From Deltaproteobacteria bacterium (GTDB taxonomy: Bacteria > UBA10199 > SBBF01), in assembly GCA_016207765.1 (NCBI GenBank), contig JACQOY010000010.1:1-5757 (forward strand): a stretch of 5,757 nt of DNA, read 5' to 3'. Every line of letters begins with the position of its first letter. Position 1 is the first letter of the stretch. A program made the translations under genes and the position numbers. The notes under the pieces are model-generated. The model saw only the letters and a list, made by a program, of their open reading frames with translations. It ran no database searches and had not been told where the DNA came from. Below, piece by piece: positions 1-5,510 of this stretch.

Positions 1-4
1 CTCT

Positions 5-40
5 ACCTCCCCCAACCCCTCCTTACAAAGGAGGGGAGGT
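5..40. repeat. GC-rich intergenic palindrome, copy 1 (internally shortened)
   Basis: A perfect 9-bp inverted repeat, CCCCTCCTT (16-24) and AAGGAGGGG (28-36), encloses a 3-base loop. Outer arms ACCT (5-8) and AGGT (37-40) extend it, but the left side has an unpaired CCCCCAA (9-15) with no partner on the right. A complete element would read AAGGAGGGG-TTGGGGG-AGGT on the right, so 7 bases between G-runs seem to have been lost by slippage. It belongs to the same family as the palindrome at 1896-1944. No T-run follows on either strand, so it is not a standard intrinsic terminator. A REP/MITE-like dispersed element is the best reading. Confidence 0.7.
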
Positions 41-49
41 ATATATTCA

Positions 50-78
50 TTATCGGCAGGAAGGGGAAAAAGTTGCGT
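50..78 (-). promoter_or_regulatory. Sigma-28 (FliA)-like promoter, left copy, reading leftward
   Basis: On the minus strand the site reads ACGCAACTTTTT, 8 variable bases, TGCCGATAA. GCCGATAA (57-50) is identical to the known sigma-28 -10 consensus. GCAACTTT (76-69) lies exactly 11 bases upstream and matches 5 of 8 positions of TAAAGTTT, the -35 consensus. The same 21 fixed positions with the same spacing occur at 5437-5465, while the eight spacer bases match at no position. It starts 17 bases past the stop codon of the 595-aa gene, so it would serve a gene left of the window. The predicted transcript would start near 42 and run straight into the palindrome at 5-40. A binding site for another bipartite regulator is the alternative. 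Confidence 0.6.
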
Positions 79-95
79 GGATTAAAACGAAGCCC

Positions 96-1883
96 TTATT
101 CCCCGGTATCTTCGCCATCCCGTCCGCCATCTTCTTCAGTCGGTTGAGGGGTTTCCTTTTCCCAGGTTTTAAGAAGAATGGAGGTATCGACGGCGTTGGC
201 CGGCAGATCGGAAAAATACTTATTCTCGTAGTTTTTACCCTCCGCGTACAAGGCCCACGCTTCGAGGTTGTGGGTTACAACGTCCAGCAGGACTTTGTTG
301 TTTTTCAGGTTGGGATTAGTGATGCCTTCCGGCGCCGTCATGGCGGGGGATTGGGTCAGAATGGCGGCCAGCCGGCGGTAAACCTCGGCAGGCGATTTTT
401 TAAAGGGCGGTTTCGTCGGATCGTCAATGGTATATAAGCCGCTGTCGTCGATAAAGAATGAATCTGTTTTCCCAATTGAATATTCCGGACTCTGCTCAAA
501 CGTTCCCCTATTCTTATTATTCGACGTTAAAGCCACGTACCGCGTGGTATCGTCCCAAATTTCTTCCTTTGTCTGAAAGGTAACATCCGAGATACCCCCA
601 TCAGAATCCACATAAATCTTCCAAGTCCCCCGCTCCCATTCTTCCTCGATGGGGTTTGAGTCAAACGGGCCCCAATCGAGTTCCTCCGGCGCCAGCGTAA
701 GGGTTAAAATCATTCCATCTTTCGTCCGTTCAGCGGTCAGGGTGGCGTCATCGTTGGTCCATTCATCCGTGTCATACTGAAAGGAGATCGTGGAATAACC
801 GTTTGAGTAATTCATCGGAGAATTAAGCAGAACCTCCACGGCTGGGGGGATGAAGTTTTGAAGGGCCGAAACGGTGGTAAAAAAATTGCGCTGATTTGTA
901 TCGGTAATAAGATCGGGATTATCCGCGGCGCCGGAAACTTTTTCGTTCACATAGTCGGCCGCCTTGGCGGCAAACTCACGAAACACGGCGACATATTCCG
1001 GATTGGAGTCAAGCTGGCGTAAATCGACAGTCAGTTCGCAAAGCGGCCGCGCTTCCTCTGCGTTTGCGTCAAAACGAAAGAAATATGGCTTCTTATCATC
1101 AAGATCATAAATCGTATTGGCGGTAACTGGGCCCATGGGAAAAACAAGCTCCAGTACGGCCTCTTCCGGCTTGGCGGCAAGGTCATAATCCTTGAGGGCT
1201 TTGGCCGTCATGAAAAAGTTGCGCTGGTTGGTGTCGGTAATCAGGGCGGGATTGTCCGCGGCGCCGGAAACTTTTCCATTCACCATGTCAAACACCGACT
1301 TCGCAAATTTGCGACACTGTTCATTGTAGGCCTTGTCGACAAAAAAGAGACCAAGATCGATGGAGAGATTGCAAAGGGCCTTCCCATCAACCAGCGTGAA
1401 TTCGAAAAAACGGCCGGTATCGTCGCCGATGGCTGTTTTATCGAAACCTTCCACGTCACCCGCCGTGTTCTGCCCAAGAGGAAAAACCATTTTTAAGACA
1501 TAGGGCGAGGTGACTTGGCTTGCCTTCCGTGTTGAAGTCGGCGCCGGTTCAGGAGGAGTTTGAACCACCGGAGCTTCCGGTGCCCCGGGAACCGCCGCAT
1601 CAGGGCGTGTCTTGCCGAGAAAGGCATCGACTTGGGAAAGATAACCATCCCCCCAGATAGAGTTATTTTCCAGCTTGGTCTTCCATTCCGTGAGGACGTT
1701 TTTCGCGTCATCGTAATAGTCGGGATCGGAGGCATATTTGCCTTCATCCACTTCGATGACGGATCCGCTGAATATATCGAATTTGTCGATTTTTTTGTCG
1801 GCCTCTTCAAGGGCGAGGACAATGCTATCGCCGTATACTGGATCCTCTGGTCCCGGTACATCGATTTTCAATACATTGCTCAT
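96..1883 (-). CDS. Repeat-domain protein of unknown function, likely exported, third gene of operon
   Basis: I do not recognise the family. The ATG at 1883 (MSNVLKIDVPG) is preferred, giving 595 aa. An in-frame ATG at 1907 adds eight residues but lies inside the palindrome 1896-1944. Counting from 1907, residues 12-97 form a first possible module, followed by a Pro-rich linker (102-124). Two clear repeats follow, 137-241 and 251-352. They share KVSGAADNP and LITDTNQRNFF almost unchanged, a preceding FP(L/M)G motif, and a Cys in a C-x-L-(S/T)-(I/V)-D-L strand. A diverged third unit (about 359-551) ends in GITNPNLKNNKVLLDVV, echoing the repeat ends. The tail is acidic (EEDGGRDGEDTGE). No signal peptide, membrane helix or catalytic motif is visible. 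The alternation of beta-strands and helices suggests a binding or structural role. The gene follows the 277-aa gene after 74 bases and probably shares its transcript. Confidence is high that it is a gene and low on function. Confidence 0.85.
   Translation of the reverse strand: MSNVLKIDVPGPEDPVYGDSIVLALEEADKKIDKFDIFSGSVIEVDEGKYASDPDYYDDAKNVLTEWKTKLENNSIWGDGYLSQVDAFLGKTRPDAAVPGAPEAPVVQTPPEPAPTSTRKASQVTSPYVLKMVFPLGQNTAGDVEGFDKTAIGDDTGRFFEFTLVDGKALCNLSIDLGLFFVDKAYNEQCRKFAKSVFDMVNGKVSGAADNPALITDTNQRNFFMTAKALKDYDLAAKPEEAVLELVFPMGPVTANTIYDLDDKKPYFFRFDANAEEARPLCELTVDLRQLDSNPEYVAVFREFAAKAADYVNEKVSGAADNPDLITDTNQRNFFTTVSALQNFIPPAVEVLLNSPMNYSNGYSTISFQYDTDEWTNDDATLTAERTKDGMILTLTLAPEELDWGPFDSNPIEEEWERGTWKIYVDSDGGISDVTFQTKEEIWDDTTRYVALTSNNKNRGTFEQSPEYSIGKTDSFFIDDSGLYTIDDPTKPPFKKSPAEVYRRLAAILTQSPAMTAPEGITNPNLKNNKVLLDVVTHNLEAWALYAEGKNYENKYFSDLPANAVDTSILLKTWEKETPQPTEEDGGRDGEDTGE
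852..1157 (-). repeat. Second copy of the ~105-residue repeat domain in the third gene
   Basis: This encodes residues 251-352 (counted from the ATG at 1907) of the 595/603-aa protein. It starts VLELVFPMG and ends with KVSGAADNP, one variable residue, LITDTNQRNFF, then a short helix ending LQNF. In the C-terminal block 20 of 21 residues match the preceding copy. The rest of the module is more diverged (for example CELTVDL against CNLSIDL). At DNA level the conserved block differs at synonymous positions, so the duplication is not recent and the protein sequence is under selection. Confidence 0.85.
1185..1499 (-). repeat. First clear copy of the ~105-residue repeat domain in the third gene
   Basis: This encodes residues 137-241 (counted from the ATG at 1907). 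It starts VLKMVFPLG, continues through RFFEFTLVDGKALCNLSIDL and a helix around FAKSVFDMVNG, and ends with the block KVSGAADNP, A, LITDTNQRNFF, then MTAKALKDYD. It is separated from the next copy by nine residues. The shape is a beta-rich front half followed by two helices. Confidence 0.85.
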
Positions 1884-1895
1884 AGTAGTTTTCTT

Positions 1896-1944
1896 AACTC
1901 CCCCCATCCCCCTCTTAAATTAAAAGGGGGAGAGAGGGGGAGTT
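1896..1944. repeat. GC-rich intergenic palindrome, copy 2, over the third gene's ribosome-binding region
   Basis: Outer arms AACTCCCCC (1896-1904) and GGGGGAGTT (1936-1944) are a perfect 9-bp inverted repeat. Inner arms CCCCCTCTTAA (1908-1918) and TTAAAAGGGGG (1920-1930) pair with one mismatch around a minimal loop. The two halves are offset by asymmetric bulges (1905-1907 and 1931-1935). The architecture matches the palindrome at 5-40. It fills most of the 74 bases between the second and third genes. With no T-run after it, it is not a classical terminator, but in mRNA it would form a strong stem that could lower expression of the third gene or protect upstream message. Confidence 0.8.
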
Positions 1945-1957
1945 ATAATCTCTGTTT

Positions 1958-2791
1958 TTAATCGTCCAGAGGGTTAGTGGAACCGCTCGCCGGAGCAGGA
2001 GCCGGGGCGGCTGGTGCCGCCGGAGAAGGAGCCGGTGACGACGGCGCTGGCGGATTAATTCTTGGACGCGCCGGCTCTGTGGGGACCGGAGTGTTTCCTG
2101 AAGCCTTTTTCAGCCTCACCGATTCGGCGCTTTGACCTGCCTGATCGGCGCGGGGTGAAAAGGTGCCGTCTGCGTTCTTATCGACGAGAATAACCGTGAA
2201 CTTGTCGGTTGCCTCGGCCTTGTTCAGGCCGTCTCTGCAAAAAACACCCGCCTCGTTGGCGGCAAAAACAGGGACGGTAAGGGTTGCGTTGTTGGTGCCG
2301 CCGGCAGGTCTGGTGCCGATTTTCACATTCTCTTTAATCGCCACGCCGCCAAAGCTGATGGTGGCGTAAATGTCTTCGCCCTCTTTGACGTCGGTAACCG
2401 CCACGCTGATTTCAAGGGCGCTTCCCTTGTAATAGCTCTTTTTGGGGTCGATGGGATTAACGACATGCACCTCTCCCAATTTCGCCTGCGAACCGAATGA
2501 CAGGGCCTTCACTTCCTCGATGCGTTTGGGAAGGGTGGGGCCTTCGTAACCCATGGCCTCGAAATACTTGTCGAGGTCGGCCACGGCAATTCCCTTGAGG
2601 GAAGTATAATGCTCCGGAAGTTTCAGCTCCTTGAGCAGGTCGGTATTATCCGGTTTGTATTCGGTACTCGCGCCATCGAGAGGACTTTTGATGATCCTGT
2701 CTTTTCCATCGATAACACCGTTGTCGTTTTTATCGACGACCTTCCAGGTCATACCGACATCTTCTTTAATCGTTGTGATTTTCTCCGTCAT
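1958..2791 (-). CDS. EF-loop and Ig-like domain protein, likely exported, second gene of operon
   Basis: A 277-aa protein of no family I can name. The start is fixed by AGGAGG (2805-2800) eight bases ahead of the ATG and by an in-frame TAG overlapping that site. Residues 20-31 (DKNDNGVIDGKD) match a calcium-binding EF-hand/dockerin-type loop: D1, N3, N5, G6, I8 and D12. A short helical part follows (50-98). Residues about 105-204 alternate hydrophobic residues as in a beta-sandwich of the Ig/fibronectin-III kind. A second, imperfect calcium-loop-like motif, VDKNADGTFS, ends that domain. The tail (233-270) is a Pro/Ala/Ser linker ending NPLDD. No signal peptide or membrane helix is present. 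The composition suits an extracellular or surface-adhesion protein, which is inference. It sits 26 bases after the 841-aa gene and is surely co-transcribed. Confidence 0.88.
   Translation of the reverse strand: MTEKITTIKEDVGMTWKVVDKNDNGVIDGKDRIIKSPLDGASTEYKPDNTDLLKELKLPEHYTSLKGIAVADLDKYFEAMGYEGPTLPKRIEEVKALSFGSQAKLGEVHVVNPIDPKKSYYKGSALEISVAVTDVKEGEDIYATISFGGVAIKENVKIGTRPAGGTNNATLTVPVFAANEAGVFCRDGLNKAEATDKFTVILVDKNADGTFSPRADQAGQSAESVRLKKASGNTPVPTEPARPRINPPAPSSPAPSPAAPAAPAPAPASGSTNPLDD
2699..2734 (-). other. EF-hand/dockerin-like calcium loop coding segment in the 277-aa protein
   Basis: The segment encodes DKNDNGVIDGKD, residues 20-31. Side-chain ligands are in place at loop positions 1 (Asp), 3 (Asn), 5 (Asn), 9 (Asp) and 12 (Asp), with Gly at 6 and Ile at 8. 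Asp at position 12 in place of Glu is typical of dockerin-like and bacterial extracellular loops. A clear second EF-hand partner is missing. Confidence 0.6.
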
Positions 2792-2806
2792 GTTCGTATC
2801 CTCCTA
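2792..2806 (-). promoter_or_regulatory. Ribosome binding site cassette of the 277-aa gene
   Basis: Minus strand AGGAGG (2805-2800) lies eight bases before the ATG at 2791. The 13-base string TAGGAGGATACGA is identical to that ahead of the 841-aa gene (5358-5346). The TAG at its 5' end is an in-frame stop, so no longer start is possible. The site also sits in the 10-bp palindrome CTCCTAGGAG (2801-2810). Confidence 0.85.
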
Positions 2807-2817
2807 GGAGTTATAAA

Positions 2818-5343
2818 TTATTCCCCAATCACCGCCTCGATTTCGGCAATCTGCGCATCCAGCGACATCAAATAGGCACGCTTTTTATCCTCGCCGCCGA
2901 ATTTGACCGCCGGAGTAGCCACCGCCGTTTCGAGCACGGCCTTAAGCGCATCCCGTCTGGCAACAAGCGCCTCAGACGTCTTTCCCGCCGCCTCAACAAA
3001 AGCCGGTTGAGTTTCGGCGGTTACGTGCGAAGGAACATCCGGAGCAAGCTGAAGCTCGGCCTGCGAAAGAAGAGCCGCCAGTGGCGGTTTTGCATCATTC
3101 ATATCGATGTCGCCATCGGAATCGGTATCCTCGCCGAGGATGGCCTTGTCCGCATCCGCCCGCAATGTAGCCAGATCAGTTTTTGGCGCGGACTTTGCGG
3201 AAGCCTTTGTTCCGCCGGAAGTTCCAGCAGAAGCGGCGCCGACATTGGCGGACGGGGTTTTTACCGCACCGTCGGTGCCGTAGGCCCCATCGGGCTGGTC
3301 GACACATTCCTGTTCGAGGCAACCATTGATTACTTCATCGGTGTCAACCGCGGCGCCATCGCCATACTGGCCATCAACCCCATTGTAGCTCACAATGCGG
3401 TCTTGGACCTTGTCGGCAGTAATATCCGTCGACTCGTCGAAGGCATAGTAGATGACCTGGTTCGATTGAACCGCCTTGGCCTCGATTGTCTTTGCCGGCT
3501 CGGCGCCGATTTGGACTTCGTATTGGTTGCTGTTGGTTCCTTCGAGTTTGAACTCCACGCGGCGGTTCTTTTCCCGAGCCGCTTGAATTTCGGCTGAAGT
3601 GCCGGTTTCCGCAACCAACGTCTCGGTCTCGCCCTTGCCGCTGTGCTTCATCAGGTTCTTGTCGATGCCTGTGGCCCAGAAGAAGAAGAAAACCGCCTCG
3701 GCCCGTCTTTGGGAGAGGGTCAGGTTGGAGCTGGCCGAACCATCGGTGCTGGCATGACCGGTCAGTTCGAAGGCACGCCCTTTGAGTGTTCCGTCTTTCA
3801 CGGTCTTGGCCGTTTTAAGAAGGGCCTCGATCGAATCGGGTTGCATAATCCCGGCAAACATCGCCTTGACTTGATCATCGGTAAGAGTTGAACCGGTAAT
3901 CTGCTTCCGCAGTGAATCCATTTGGCTTGCTGAGGGTTTGCCCACAACAAAGTTCAAGTCTGCCAGGGTTTGCGTGATCGATTTCTGTTCCTCCTCTTTG
4001 GTGACAAAGAGGTAGTTCTGCGCCACATACTGGCGGAGAGCTTCCAGCGTCAGAGGCTGGAGAGGATTGGATTGGGCATCCATGAGAACCGCATCACCTT
4101 TTGCGCTGGTGGCAGGATCAACCACATCCACAACCAGAACCGCCTTGGTCACCACCGCGTCGGTGCCGTCGGCATTCTTGGCGACACTACCGTCGGCGTT
4201 GCGCACAACGACGGGCCTCATTTCAACCCGCAGGGAGTTGATGGCATCTTCCGTCATGCCGAATTTGGTGAGGGCCTCTTTTTTGTTGATGACCAGGTCC
4301 TGGCCGTTGAATTTGACCGTGATGGTCTCTTGGGCCAGCTCGGCCTTCCAGGCCGTGAACTTGGCTTTTTCCCCCGCATCGGCTTCTTTGCAGGGGAGTT
4401 CGGGTTCATCATCTATGGTCGGGGTTATCTTTTTGTGTCCTCGAATTGTCAGTTGGATACCATAGTTTTGGACAAAGTTGGGTTGACGGGCCAATGCCGA
4501 ATCAACTTCACGACCCGGCACATCGAATGCCACCGAACGATCGCCCCAAGTAGCCGTACCCAAAAGGGCAAAATCTACTTTTTTCGTGTAAAGAACCGGA
4601 CCAAATCTTAAACCGGCTCCAAAACCAACATAATTTTTATACTGCTGATAAGGACCCCAAGTATCAAATTGAAGAGGTCCATAGCTATCTTGAGGATAGC
4701 CACCCGCTTCAAGATAAATGCTCGGACCGCCGCTTAAACCAAAACCCCGGCCATTTGGCCCAAAAAGTTTTGTGAAATCGACACCACCACTAAGTTTTAC
4801 ACCATTGGGATCCAAATTAACATTTCCATAATCACCATAATCCTCTGGTTGAACATCTCCCGAACCGTCCTCAGGGCATTCACCAGTTGTCGGATCGGGG
4901 ATACAGGGTTGATCATCCGGATTGGCAACTTGGGGAGCATCTTCCTCAGGAGCAACATCGGAACCAAGGAGCTCTTCCAAAGTTTGCTCTTTGCCATTAG
5001 TGTGAACAAATGCAAGTTCGCCCCAAGGTTCGAAGCGAAAACTCGGCACACCAAGGGGTTTCGAACCTTTTATCTCAATACCGACATTAACGCTTGTTCC
5101 CGTAAGACCATCCGGAACTCCATTTCGGTCGTTATTAACGATTTCATGGCCAACACCAAGTGTACCCCCAAAAGAGAGATAGGAATCAGCCGAAGTTGCT
5201 GGCGCCGGAGTAGGAGTTGGTGCCGGTGCCGCCGCCGCTGGAGCGGGGGCAGGAGCCGCAGTCGAAGTTGTAGCGGCGGGATCGGTTACCGCCGGAGCGG
5301 GGCCTGTTGAAGTGAGAGCGGGTGTAATAGTTGTGTCTGCCAT
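2818..5343 (-). CDS. OmpA-domain envelope protein with barrel-like region, no signal peptide
   Basis: An 841-aa protein. Residues 1-21 are Thr/Ala/Pro-rich with no charged-hydrophobic signal peptide. An Ala/Pro linker follows (22-50). Residues 53-300 show Gly- and aromatic-rich alternating strands like an outer-membrane beta-barrel, broken by an acidic insert (125-180) with Cys147 and Cys156. Residues about 455-600 are an OmpA-like peptidoglycan-binding domain: LTGHASTDG (527-535), LSQRRAEAV (543-551), GKGETE (569-574) and NRRVEF (593-598). The Asp normally following GH-x is Ser532, while the conserved Arg pair (546-547) is kept. Cys675 and Cys680 form a CX4C pair. DTDSDGDIDMND (739-750) is a perfect EF-type loop, and the tail (720-841) is helical, perhaps coiled coil. 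The start is secure: AGGAGG is 8 bases upstream and there is an in-frame TAG. The likely role is tying an envelope structure to peptidoglycan. It is the first gene after a sigma-28-like promoter. Confidence 0.9.
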   Translation of the reverse strand: MADTTITPALTSTGPAPAVTDPAATTSTAAPAPAPAAAAPAPTPTPAPATSADSYLSFGGTLGVGHEIVNNDRNGVPDGLTGTSVNVGIEIKGSKPLGVPSFRFEPWGELAFVHTNGKEQTLEELLGSDVAPEEDAPQVANPDDQPCIPDPTTGECPEDGSGDVQPEDYGDYGNVNLDPNGVKLSGGVDFTKLFGPNGRGFGLSGGPSIYLEAGGYPQDSYGPLQFDTWGPYQQYKNYVGFGAGLRFGPVLYTKKVDFALLGTATWGDRSVAFDVPGREVDSALARQPNFVQNYGIQLTIRGHKKITPTIDDEPELPCKEADAGEKAKFTAWKAELAQETITVKFNGQDLVINKKEALTKFGMTEDAINSLRVEMRPVVVRNADGSVAKNADGTDAVVTKAVLVVDVVDPATSAKGDAVLMDAQSNPLQPLTLEALRQYVAQNYLFVTKEEEQKSITQTLADLNFVVGKPSASQMDSLRKQITGSTLTDDQVKAMFAGIMQPDSIEALLKTAKTVKDGTLKGRAFELTGHASTDGSASSNLTLSQRRAEAVFFFFWATGIDKNLMKHSGKGETETLVAETGTSAEIQAAREKNRRVEFKLEGTNSNQYEVQIGAEPAKTIEAKAVQSNQVIYYAFDESTDITADKVQDRIVSYNGVDGQYGDGAAVDTDEVINGCLEQECVDQPDGAYGTDGAVKTPSANVGAASAGTSGGTKASAKSAPKTDLATLRADADKAILGEDTDSDGDIDMNDAKPPLAALLSQAELQLAPDVPSHVTAETQPAFVEAAGKTSEALVARRDALKAVLETAVATPAVKFGGEDKKRAYLMSLDAQIAEIEAVIGE
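3094..3129 (-). other. EF-hand-type calcium loop coding segment in the 841-aa protein
   Basis: The segment encodes DTDSDGDIDMND, residues 739-750. Asp stands at loop positions 1, 3, 5, 7, 9 and 12, with Gly at 6 and Ile at 8, an ideal calcium loop. It is also compatible with a thrombospondin type 3 or dockerin repeat. It joins a Ser/Ala/Gly-rich linker to the helical C-terminal tail. Confidence 0.65.
3544..3981 (-). other. OmpA-like peptidoglycan-binding domain within the 841-aa protein
   Basis: These bases encode residues about 455-600. The landmark motifs appear in family order: a first strand around LADLNFVVG, the central LTGHASTDG strand and turn, the helix starting LSQRRAEAV, GKGETE, and the closing NRRVEF strand. 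In known OmpA/Pal domains an Asp right after GH-x and an Arg in the LS-x-RR helix hold diaminopimelate. Here the Asp position is Ser532 with an Asp two residues later, while the Arg is present. The domain is internal, with about 240 residues after it, whereas it is usually C-terminal. Confidence 0.85.
4444..5187 (-). other. Beta-barrel-like region of the 841-aa protein
   Basis: These bases encode residues 53-300. Stretches such as YLSFGGTLGVG, SVNVGIEI, FRFEPWGELAFV, VKLSGGVDF, YVGFGAGLRFG and YGIQLTIRG alternate small/polar and hydrophobic/aromatic residues, as in transmembrane strands of small outer-membrane barrels. The assignment is from pattern only. A soluble beta-rich domain is possible, all the more because a signal peptide is lacking. 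This part is noticeably richer in A+T than the rest of the gene. Confidence 0.5.
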
Positions 5344-5345
5344 TG

Positions 5346-5358
5346 TCGTATCCTCCTA
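5346..5358 (-). promoter_or_regulatory. Ribosome binding site cassette of the 841-aa gene
   Basis: Minus strand AGGAGG (5357-5352) is eight bases from the ATG at 5343. It lies in the 13-base string TAGGAGGATACGA that recurs before the 277-aa gene. The leading TAG is in frame with the gene and excludes an upstream start that could supply a signal peptide. Confidence 0.88.
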
Positions 5359-5397
5359 ATAAAAATTTATCTCAAATCTTCTTTCTTCTATATATAA

Positions 5398-5419
5398 GGC
5401 ACCCCAATCAGAGGGGGCC
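5398..5419 (-). promoter_or_regulatory. GC-rich hairpin in the leader of the operon transcript
   Basis: On the plus strand GGC-A-CCCC (5398-5405) pairs with GGGGGCC (5413-5419) with one bulged A and a 7-base loop. It lies about 10 bases downstream of the predicted start of the leftward sigma-28-like transcript and 55 bases ahead of the 841-aa gene. It could stabilise the 5' end of the mRNA. No T-run follows in the direction of transcription, so an attenuator is unlikely. Confidence 0.4.
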
Positions 5420-5436
5420 ATTTAGCTTCACTCTAG

Positions 5437-5465
5437 TTATCGGCAAACCTCAAAAAAAGTTGCGT
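5437..5465 (-). promoter_or_regulatory. Sigma-28 (FliA)-like promoter of the three-gene operon
   Basis: The minus strand reads ACGCAACTTTTT, 8 variable bases, TGCCGATAA. GCCGATAA (5444-5437) is the exact known sigma-28 -10 element. GCAACTTT (5463-5456) is 11 bases upstream, the canonical sigma-28 distance, and matches 5 of 8 consensus -35 bases. The predicted transcript starts near 5430, giving a leader of about 85 bases before the 841-aa gene. An identical bipartite site lies at 50-78. I see no convincing sigma-70 promoter for the operon in this region. Confidence 0.65.
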
Positions 5466-5480
5466 AAAATTTTTGCCGAT
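5439..5480. repeat. Inverted repeat overlapping the sigma-28-like promoter
   Basis: ATCGGCAAA (5439-5447) and TTTGCCGAT (5472-5480) are perfect 9-bp inverted copies 24 bases apart. The left arm contains most of the leftward -10 element. The right arm places GCCGAT on the plus strand about 12 bases after AAAAGTTG, so a weak divergent sigma-28-like promoter or an operator is possible. The copy at 50-78 lacks the second arm. Confidence 0.5.
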
Positions 5481-5510
5481 CCTGCTTATTATGGAAGAAA
5501 GGAAAAATAG

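Noticed and set aside
5..40. Intrinsic terminator after the third gene
   Set aside because: The stem is strong, but no T-run follows on either strand, and a promoter-like site lies between it and the stop codon.
1884..1907. Eight-residue N-terminal extension (start at 1907) of the third gene
   Set aside because: The extra codons fall inside the palindrome 1896-1944 and the ATG abuts a G-run with no proper spacing. The ATG at 1883 is the simpler start, although 1907 is not excluded.
3007..3597. Long open frame on the plus strand opposite the 841-aa gene, and similar ones at 3970-4611, 4067-4465, 4849-5310 and 1560-1961
   Set aside because: They lie antisense to genes with clear domains, lack ribosome binding sites, and read as low-complexity or Arg-rich peptides without family motifs. 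They are shadow frames.
5387..5397. TATATATA as a sigma-70 -10 box for the operon
   Set aside because: No acceptable -35 hexamer at 16-18 bases upstream on the minus strand. The GC hairpin occupies that space.
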